Below are positions 36,821 to 43,402 of a stretch of 43,522 nt of DNA, in pieces. Source of the stretch: Planctomycetes bacterium HGW-Planctomycetes-1. Its GTDB lineage: Bacteria; Planctomycetota; Phycisphaerae; Sedimentisphaerales; UBA12454. Both the position numbers and the translations under genes were made by a program. Each line of letters starts with the position of its first letter. Position 1 is the stretch's first letter. The notes under the pieces are model-generated. The model was given only the letters and a program-made list of their open reading frames with translations. It was not told where the DNA came from and searched no databases. Location of the stretch: contig PGYD01000008.1 in assembly GCA_002839495.1 (NCBI GenBank), positions 1 through 43,522 on the forward strand, given 5' to 3'.

Positions 36821-37603
36821 TTAGACACCAACAGCAACTGTTTGCCTGCCGCTTTTGCTCTTTGTTGAGGTCTTCTTTTTACCTTGTGCCGTGCCTTTGC
36901 TCTTCGGTGAGGTTCTCTTTTTGCCCCGGGCCTTGCGAGTTGCCTGCTTAACTGTGGCCACCTTTTCACCAGCATCAATCTTAAAACCGGCTTTTCTTGA
37001 CCTGGCCATAGTAGCAGACATGCTTTGCCACGCCTTCCTGGCCTGTGCCATATTAGAGCCGCACTCCTTCAAGAACATCCTGGTTTCCTTAACGATACCT
37101 TCCACATACTTAGCCAGGTCTTTTTTGAGTTCTTCGCTCATATCAGCATGATCCTTGTTGAATTCTTTAAGCTTCTTGGCAACATAAGTCTCGATTTCCT
37201 TCACTTCTTTAGCAAGCCTGTCTTTGAGTTCTTCCGACATCTCGTTCCGGGCTTTCTGGAAACCATCCAGCATTGATTCTACGTCTTCAGTGAGATTCAC
37301 AACAAAATCGCTTAGACCTTTTGCTTGTTCCTTACTCATCTGCTGATGGTCCTTTTGGAACTTGCCGAGAAAACTTTGCACATTCTTGGATAGCTCCTTC
37401 ACAAAATTAGCCAAATCCCTGGCCTGTTCCGCAGCCATCTTCTTCCTATCCGTAGAAAATCCACTCAGAGTTTTGTGAGTGTCAGCTATCAGCTCACCCA
37501 CGGCTCTTAGCCGAACATCATTGGAAATAATGATGTTCTCCGTCAGTTTTTTCATGTCTTCTGCAATTGCCATTACCATTTTGTAATCCCCTTTTCTAAA
37601 CAT
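36821..37603 (-). CDS. GvpC-like shell protein with five 33-residue repeats and a Lys-rich tail
   Basis: Residues 30-194 divide into five consecutive 33-residue units (e.g. DLANFVKELSKNVQSFLGKFQKDHQQMSKEQAK / GLSDFVVNLTEDVESMLDGFQKARNEMSEELKD / RLAKEVKEIETYVAKKLKEFNKDHADMSEELKK). Confidence 0.8.
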   Translation of the reverse strand: MFRKGDYKMVMAIAEDMKKLTENIIISNDVRLRAVGELIADTHKTLSGFSTDRKKMAAEQARDLANFVKELSKNVQSFLGKFQKDHQQMSKEQAKGLSDFVVNLTEDVESMLDGFQKARNEMSEELKDRLAKEVKEIETYVAKKLKEFNKDHADMSEELKKDLAKYVEGIVKETRMFLKECGSNMAQARKAWQSMSATMARSRKAGFKIDAGEKVATVKQATRKARGKKRTSPKSKGTAQGKKKTSTKSKSGRQTVAVGV

Positions 37604-38111
37604 TTTGAAAATTGTTTGAATTTACATAAGAATTTGTTGCTTGCTTAATCTCTAACAACGGTATTCTCTCCGGTTCTTCGCTTTCTCCGAGAGGTGTAAT
37701 CATGCCCTCAATCTGAATTACTTGGCCCTTGTTATTAAAAACAGGTTCACCCTTATCATTGACATATCGCACTGAACCATCCTCGCCTGCTGGCGAAGTC
37801 TCGCCAAAGGCGGATTTGTGGACAATTCGGTACCCTATGTTAAAGGGCATTCCTTTATTTTTGCATCTGGCAAAAGCTGCAAAAACCCGCTCGTAATCAT
37901 CGGGGTGAATCATTTTCCCCCAAAGTTGTCTATCAGCCAGGATGTCGTCGGCATCATACCCGCATAGTTCTTTGATTTTCTCGCAGAAACATATAATGTC
38001 AGGTTTTTCTGAGGGCAGGGCAACATAAGGTATTTCGCCGAGGGCATCAATAAATCTGTGCAGCTCCTTTTTTAACTGTTCCAGAACATATTGGATTCTC
38101 GACTCTTGCAT
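37596..38111 (-). CDS. Stand-alone PAS-domain protein
   Basis: PDIICFCEKIKELCGYDADDILADRQLWGKMIHPDDYERVFAAFARC ... GYRIVHK...DGSVRYVNDKGEPVFNNKGQVIQIEGMITPLGE (PAS_3-like); no output domain. Confidence 0.85.
   Translation of the reverse strand: MQESRIQYVLEQLKKELHRFIDALGEIPYVALPSEKPDIICFCEKIKELCGYDADDILADRQLWGKMIHPDDYERVFAAFARCKNKGMPFNIGYRIVHKSAFGETSPAGEDGSVRYVNDKGEPVFNNKGQVIQIEGMITPLGESEEPERIPLLEIKQATNSYVNSNNFQNV
37782..37814 (-). repeat. 33-bp dispersed repeat, copy 2 (in-frame insertion in the PAS CDS)
   Basis: ctcgcctgctggcgaagtctcgccaaaggcgga; encodes SAFGETSPAGE on the minus strand, splitting HK|DGSVRYV. Confidence 0.8.
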
Positions 38112-38115
38112 CTTG

Positions 38116-38703
38116 TTATCCCTTTAAATATGTTAAAGATTTCAACCCTTTTTCATCACTCTTGACCATTTTTTCTCTCGAGCGGCCAAATAGATTTCCC
38201 AATTTATCGGCAAAACTGCCGGCAATATCTCGGGCGAACTTAATCGGATGAATGGTTAAAGTGCCGTCGGTTTCAGCTAAAGCTTTGTCAAACTCCTTTA
38301 ATTTCTGTCCCACACAGGTTTCAAGCCCCTTTATTTCCTCATCAACCTTTTCTTCAAAGGTCTGATTCTCCTGAAAACGCCTGAGCAATGAACGCACATT
38401 CTCGGTTACAGTCTTAACGAAAATTGGAAATTCAGTTGCAGCGTTCACCTGCCTGTCGGTCATCTGCTCCTGATTTCTGTTTTTGCGGTCTTTGAGAAAG
38501 TAAAACTTGGCGAGCATATTATTCAAATTCATGGTCAAATCCTTTACAAAATTTTCCATTCTTCGCACCTGCTCATCGGCTTTTCTTTCCTTTTTCGATT
38601 GCTCCATGGCCTTTTGGGTATTAGCCAGCAAAACATCCAGGACTTCTGCCTGCATCTGGTAAAAATTTATAATATTATTTATGATACCTCTCATAATTAC
38701 CAA
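38116..38703 (-). CDS. GvpC-like / coiled-coil paralogue
   Basis: ENFVKDLTMNLNNMLAKF, FVKTVTENVRSLLRRF, DEEIKGLETCVGQKLKEFDK match units of the 36821-37603 protein (ANFVKELSKNVQSFLGKF, KEVKEIETYVAKKLKEFNK). Confidence 0.65.
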   Translation of the reverse strand: MVIMRGIINNIINFYQMQAEVLDVLLANTQKAMEQSKKERKADEQVRRMENFVKDLTMNLNNMLAKFYFLKDRKNRNQEQMTDRQVNAATEFPIFVKTVTENVRSLLRRFQENQTFEEKVDEEIKGLETCVGQKLKEFDKALAETDGTLTIHPIKFARDIAGSFADKLGNLFGRSREKMVKSDEKGLKSLTYLKG

Positions 38704-38714
38704 TCATCCGCATT

Positions 38715-39470
38715 TTATGCCTCCTGCAGCACAGCAAGACGCTCCCGTTCAGTTTCTGTGCGTTTGGCCTTGAATTCACCAAGCATATCCTTAACTTCCT
38801 GACGTCTTCGCTCCTGGCAGGCTATGCGTTCTTTTCGCTGCCTCTTGAACTCGGTAAGCATTGCCTTAAAATCCCTTATTTTCAGGTCTTCTCCCCTCGC
38901 TAAAAGGTCTCCGAGCATTTCCGATGTTTGCTGCTGACCTTGTTGGAACTCTTTCAGTTTCGAAGTAACCTCGATTTTGCTTTCATCCTGCTTTGTTAGG
39001 ATTTCTTTAATCAATGTTTGCAGTTCCTTGACCTCTTGAGCCTGGCCTTGGGTAAGTGCATCTTTAAAGCTTTTCAAGCCTTCCCTCAATTGCTGTGCCA
39101 GCTTTGTTTGCTCGCCAAGATATTCTTTAGACAGCTTCCTTATTTCCTGCTCACTTTGTTCCTGGTATAAAGAGATAATATTCATCATTCTGTCGAAATC
39201 TTTCTTTCGCAGAGACCCGTTCCTGGCAAGATTTTCTTTGAGCTGGTCATTGATTTTTTCACGTTCCTGCCTCTTGCTAAGAAGAGATTCCTGAAAATCC
39301 TCGAAGATTTGACCGGTGGTTTCGAAAAATGCTTCCACCATTTGTATCCTCGCTTCGTAGGAAGAAATTATATTCTCAAGAACATTTTCTTTGGCGGCTA
39401 ACAGTATTGTCCCGGCTTTGTCTTCCATATATTTCTTTCGTGATATTTCTTTAATAGCAAGAAGAGGCAT
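38715..39470 (-). CDS. Long coiled-coil protein directly downstream of gvpA
   Basis: 251-aa heptad-rich ORF; internal repeat FKAMLTEFKRQRKER / VKDMLGEFKAKRTETER at ~25-residue spacing. Confidence 0.65.
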   Translation of the reverse strand: MPLLAIKEISRKKYMEDKAGTILLAAKENVLENIISSYEARIQMVEAFFETTGQIFEDFQESLLSKRQEREKINDQLKENLARNGSLRKKDFDRMMNIISLYQEQSEQEIRKLSKEYLGEQTKLAQQLREGLKSFKDALTQGQAQEVKELQTLIKEILTKQDESKIEVTSKLKEFQQGQQQTSEMLGDLLARGEDLKIRDFKAMLTEFKRQRKERIACQERRRQEVKDMLGEFKAKRTETERERLAVLQEA

Positions 39471-39552
39471 TTCTTGGCGAATTATGCTTTTTGCTCCCCC
39501 AGTAGCGACGCATAAGGATAACTCGGCAAGAACCCTCTTTACGTACCTATCC

Positions 39553-39759
39553 TTATGCTGCTGTTGCTGTCAAACCGATAGCTTCGGCATACTTCAAGTA
39601 GGTCTCGACTGAAGCCGCTACAACTCTGGCTTCGATGGCAAGTATTTCAATACCTACCAAAGAGACTCTTACCCAGGCATCAACTACGATACCCTTGTCC
39701 AGAATCCTGTCAATGACTTCGACCAGACTGCTCGAACCAATTGCTTTTTCTACTGCCAT
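39553..39759 (-). CDS. gvpA: Major gas vesicle structural protein GvpA
   Basis: From Met at 39759: [75 protein letters not shown] Shine-Dalgarno just upstream. Confidence 0.97.
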   Translation of the reverse strand: MAVEKAIGSSSLVEVIDRILDKGIVVDAWVRVSLVGIEILAIEARVVAASVETYLKYAEAIGLTATAA

Positions 39760-39794
39760 GGTAATGCTCCTTTCTTTCCGCTTTCGCAGAAAGT

Positions 39795-39834
39795 AATAAA
39801 AAATAAAAAAACGCACGCTACATACGTGCGTTTA
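39795..39834 (-). terminator. Intrinsic-terminator hairpin in the gvpA leader (candidate attenuator)
   Basis: Stem AAAACGCACG/CGTGCGTTTT (39808-39817 with 39825-39834), followed on the minus strand by TTTTTTATTTTTTAT. Confidence 0.65.
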
Positions 39835-39877
39835 AATTCAGTTTATTTACTTCGATAACATTGCGGGTGTTTTCCAT

Positions 39878-39883
39878 ATTATA
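39878..39883 (-). promoter_or_regulatory. Candidate -10 box (TATAAT) for the gvp operon
   Basis: Minus strand reads AAGATATAATATGG ~120 bp upstream of the gvpA ATG; no convincing -35 seen. Confidence 0.35.
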
Positions 39884-40285
39884 TCTTAACTTTAACGTCC
39901 ATTCACGGTCTCTTAAGTAAAAGCCAACATTCAATATTCCTGTCGCTGATTCTTGTATTCGACAATACAGGATATTGTTCATAAGAAGCCTTTGGCTGTT
40001 TTAATGAGCCTTAGGGGCGTAAAAACTTCAGGCGGGACTGTGCGGATAAAAGTTAATTTGACAAGTTTGTGTGGTTGAAATGGGCTTTCTTGAAAGAATT
40101 AGACTTGATAATGAGGAATTGTGGGGTTTTTAATACTGATATCCCTTTTTCACAAAAAGATGGAGGACAAAAACTAAACCCTCCAAGGGAGCTTTCTGTT
40201 ATAGCCTTTGGTTATAACGATACACCTTTGGAGTGGGGGGGGGGGTAAAACTGTCAAAAAAAATTTGCCAAATCCTAAAATTTTC

Positions 40286-40936
40286 TTAAACCGTGGTTAA
40301 CCCTTCGCGAATAGCATACTTAGTCAGGTCTGCGAGGTTATCAATTTGAGTTTTTTCCATAATCTGCCTGCGGTTTGCTTCGATGGTCTTAACGCTCAGG
40401 CCAAGTTGGGCAGCAACCTGTTTTGCCGAATGGCCCTCGGTCAAAAGCTGAAGCATCTGTTTTTCTTTCGGAGTCAGGATTTCCTTAAACCTATTCGCTG
40501 AATCGAAAATAGCATTTTTTGTGATGCCCTCCAGAACAATATTTGCGATTTGGGGACTGAGGTACGACTGATTGTTCATAACTATTTTAATGGCCCGGAC
40601 TAAATCTTCAAATACACACTCTTTGAGCATATACCCCGATACGCCTGCCCTTACCATATCCAGCACAAACTCCCTATTGGCATGTACTGACAAAGCCAGA
40701 ACCTTAGTTTCCGGCAATTCCTCCCTGATTTGACGTGTGGCTTCAATACCGTTTAATACGGGCATGCTTACATCCATAATAACCACATCAGGCCGAAGCT
40801 GACGGGTTAATTCCACTGCGTGCAATCCGTTATCGGCTTCGCCAACCACTTCCATATCACCTTGTTTTTCAATCAAAGAGGCAATTCCCTGCCGGAGTAT
40901 TCCATGATTATCCGCCACTAAAATCCTTATGCTCAT
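40286..40936 (-). CDS. NarL/FixJ-type response regulator (REC + LuxR HTH)
   Basis: RILVADNHGILRQGIASLIEKQ ... PDVVIMDVSMPVLNGIEATRQIR ... LTPKEKQMLQLLTEGHSAKQVAAQLGLSVKTIEANRRQIMEK. Confidence 0.95.
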   Translation of the reverse strand: MSIRILVADNHGILRQGIASLIEKQGDMEVVGEADNGLHAVELTRQLRPDVVIMDVSMPVLNGIEATRQIREELPETKVLALSVHANREFVLDMVRAGVSGYMLKECVFEDLVRAIKIVMNNQSYLSPQIANIVLEGITKNAIFDSANRFKEILTPKEKQMLQLLTEGHSAKQVAAQLGLSVKTIEANRRQIMEKTQIDNLADLTKYAIREGLTTV

Positions 40937-40938
40937 AA

Positions 40939-42870
40939 TTACCCCCTATCGAATGGTTTTTCTGCATTTTTTCCGCGTTTTATTGGTGCTATAAGCCTGA
41001 CATGTGTGCCCTGGCCGGGTTTAGACTTTATCTCAATACTGCCGCCAAGATAGCTCAGCCTCTCGCGAATACTGAAAAGCCCGAAGCCTCCGGTTTTGTT
41101 CAACTGCGGCGATGGTATGAAACCGACTCCATCATCTGTAACCTCAATTCTTACCTTATCGTTGTCCCTGCTGACCGAAACCTTAACATTTTTGGCTTGT
41201 GCGTGTTTGACTATGTTGACCAGCAGTTCCCGCACCGCTCTGTATAACAGGGCACGGACATCATCGTCCAGAGGTTTTGGCTGCTTGTCATCCTCAAATT
41301 CAGTGCGGATTTTGTGTTTTTGCTCAACTTCCTCGTGGAGCCATTCTCTTATAGCGGCTTCAAGCCCTAATTCATATAAAGTGGGTGAGCTCAAATCAAA
41401 TGTCAATGTGCGTGTGTCGCCTATTATCCGGTCAAGATTCCGGTAAATTTCATCTAAGGATTTGGTAAGCTCTGATGGTAAATTTTCCTTTGGCAATGAG
41501 CCTAAATCAATCTTGAAAAGAATTAACTGCTGAGTAATCTGGTCATGCAGTTCAACGGCCAGACGTCTGCGTTCACGCTCTTCTGTTAGAGACATTTCCG
41601 ATGTAAGGTCCCGAAGCCGTTTTTGGTAGTCTAACAGCCTTTTCTGGGCCTGCCTTTGTGCTGTGATATCCCAGAAAACACCTAATATTCCGATTGTCTC
41701 ACCTTTTTCATCTTTCACGGGTGTTTTGACGGTATGAACGAATATCTCTTTTCCTCGTTGTACATATTTGTCGTTAATGTCCTCAATCTTGCCGGATTTC
41801 ATTATCCTTTTGTCATCGGCTCTATATTTCTTAGCTAATTCTTCTGGAAAGAAGTCATAATCTGTCTTGCCTCCAATTTCTGCTGCCTTGATTTTTAAAT
41901 CCACCGCATAGTTCTCATTGCAGGATATATAAACGGAGTTGGTATCCTTGAGGTATATTTTTTGAGGCAGGTTCTCGAGAAGCGTTTTATACTTGTTTTC
42001 ACTGACCTTCAGAGCTTTTTCAGCCTTTTTTCGTTTAGCGCTTTCAATTAATTCCCACTTGCCTTTGCGTCTGATAAGGGCCGAGCCGTGACTACCAATT
42101 ACATCTAAAATTTCAGATACACCACATTTATTTAAGGGGTAGGAACAAATTGCCAGCATCTGATAGTCATCAATCACACTGTCCACCTGTTTCTCATAAT
42201 CAGCAAAACACTTCCAGTCCTTTGCTTCAAGCCAGCCTGTATTACCTGCTACTCTTATGCCATTGAAACCGGCGGAAACAGCATGGGCGTTTCTTTCAAT
42301 CCAGGCTTTGAGAACTCTTTGCAGGTCAAAAACATCGTCTTGGAAATACCATTGCTTATGAGAGATGATTTCTATCTGGGCTTTTTCCAAGTACCGCTCA
42401 AAATCAGGTACAGCAACACTTAAAGCGTCCTTAGTTTTTTTTACTGTAAGAGGCTCAGAAGTTACCCACATACAGAACTCGTTGTTTTCCATGCCAGCCT
42501 TAAAGTAGGGAACAAGAATATCAATCAAATCCTGTTCGGTTTCATAGAACAAACAAAAGTGTGCGCCCCATGGAACATCGCCTAAGATATCGATCCCCGT
42601 TTTTCTATTAGATTGGTAACTCCTGTTCAGCATCCGTGCGAGGCCCTGACCTGCCCCCCCCCCCATAACAAAAAGGCTAAATAAATTATTTTTTAAGAAG
42701 AGGGACTTTGCTAACCCCGTATAACCGGCTAATCGGAATATTTGAGGAAAATTACAAAAAATTTGCCGATAGGTTCCCCTATTTATGTGCCCCCAAGTGC
42801 CGCCCCAAGGCCGCCTTTTTTCCGACACATATGTAACTGCTACATCAGCAATACACCTGTTCCCCGCCAT
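40939..42870 (-). CDS. MEDS-PAS-HisKA_3 sensor histidine kinase (start uncertain; candidate Mets at 42870, 42666, 42633)
   Basis: MEDS-like GAHFCLFYETEQDLIDILVPYFKAGMENNEFCMWVTSEPL; PAS KYKTLLENLPQKIYLKDTNSVYISCNENYA; HisKA_3 ERRRLAVELHDQITQQLILFKIDL; HATPase DDGVGF and GGFGLFSIRERLSYLGG. Confidence 0.88.
   Translation of the reverse strand: MAGNRCIADVAVTYVSEKRRPWGGTWGHINRGTYRQIFCNFPQIFRLAGYTGLAKSLFLKNNLFSLFVMGGGAGQGLARMLNRSYQSNRKTGIDILGDVPWGAHFCLFYETEQDLIDILVPYFKAGMENNEFCMWVTSEPLTVKKTKDALSVAVPDFERYLEKAQIEIISHKQWYFQDDVFDLQRVLKAWIERNAHAVSAGFNGIRVAGNTGWLEAKDWKCFADYEKQVDSVIDDYQMLAICSYPLNKCGVSEILDVIGSHGSALIRRKGKWELIESAKRKKAEKALKVSENKYKTLLENLPQKIYLKDTNSVYISCNENYAVDLKIKAAEIGGKTDYDFFPEELAKKYRADDKRIMKSGKIEDINDKYVQRGKEIFVHTVKTPVKDEKGETIGILGVFWDITAQRQAQKRLLDYQKRLRDLTSEMSLTEERERRRLAVELHDQITQQLILFKIDLGSLPKENLPSELTKSLDEIYRNLDRIIGDTRTLTFDLSSPTLYELGLEAAIREWLHEEVEQKHKIRTEFEDDKQPKPLDDDVRALLYRAVRELLVNIVKHAQAKNVKVSVSRDNDKVRIEVTDDGVGFIPSPQLNKTGGFGLFSIRERLSYLGGSIEIKSKPGQGTHVRLIAPIKRGKNAEKPFDRG
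42645..42659. repeat. 15-bp direct repeat flanking the gvp locus (right copy)
   Basis: CCTGACCTGCCCCCC, identical to 23132-23146; followed by further C residues. Confidence 0.6.
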
Positions 42871-42999
42871 ATTTTACTTTAGTTTCCGCTACTTTTTTAC
42901 GTAGCTCTACTATATATATCGGATTATAGGGCCTAAAACAATAGTGCAACTTAATTTTTGGACTGAAAAAACCTGCTTTACCACAATGTCTTATGTTAA

Positions 43000-43072
<73 letters not shown>

Positions 43073-43251
43073 GTTAATACGTATAACGGTTGCGGTTACG
43101 CGACTCGTCATAGCGTAAAAGAGGTAATTTACAAACTAATTAAGGCCATTGCAAGCAAAAATATCGCCTTGCCAAACAGGCTTTTGGGTATATAATTTGA
43201 ATACCGTCAAACGGTTATGTTTAACGACAGACGAAATTTATCCGCAGACTT

Positions 43252-43297
43252 GTCCGCCATAGGTTTACCGAAGGCGGAAGCTTTAGCGAAGGCGGAC
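43252..43297. repeat. Short palindromic dispersed-type repeat upstream of tRNA-Gly
   Basis: GTCCGCC (43252-43258) / GGCGGAC (43291-43297), with inner CCGAAGGCGGAAGCTTTAGCGAAGGCGGA. Confidence 0.55.
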
Positions 43298-43330
43298 GAG
43301 CATCGCAGCCGATTAACGAGAACGATTTTT

Positions 43331-43402
43331 GCGGGCGTAATTCAGTGGTAGAATGTCAGCTTCCCAAGCTGGACGTCGGCGGTTCGAATCCGCTCGCCCG
43401 CT
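43331..43402 (+). tRNA. tRNA-Gly (anticodon CCC)
   Basis: GCGGGCGTAATTCAGTGGTAGAATGTCAGCTTCCCAAGCTGGACGTCGGCGGTTCGAATCCGCTCGCCCGCT; loop TTCCCAA; followed by a T-run. Confidence 0.94.

Noticed and set aside
36736-36978. 80-aa Arg/Lys-rich minus-strand ORF
   Set aside because: Out-of-frame reading of the Lys-rich tail of the GvpC-like gene plus the palindromic repeat; low-complexity artefact.
36821-37603. Alternative reading of the 33-residue-repeat protein as a PHA-granule phasin
   Set aside because: A Lys-rich tail and helical body would fit a phasin, but the exact 33-residue period and gvp context favour GvpC-like. Not fully excluded.
40255-40285. Sigma-54 promoter (-24/-12) upstream of gvpA
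   Set aside because: A TTTGGCA on the minus strand looked like a -24 element, but there is no GC at the required -12 spacing.
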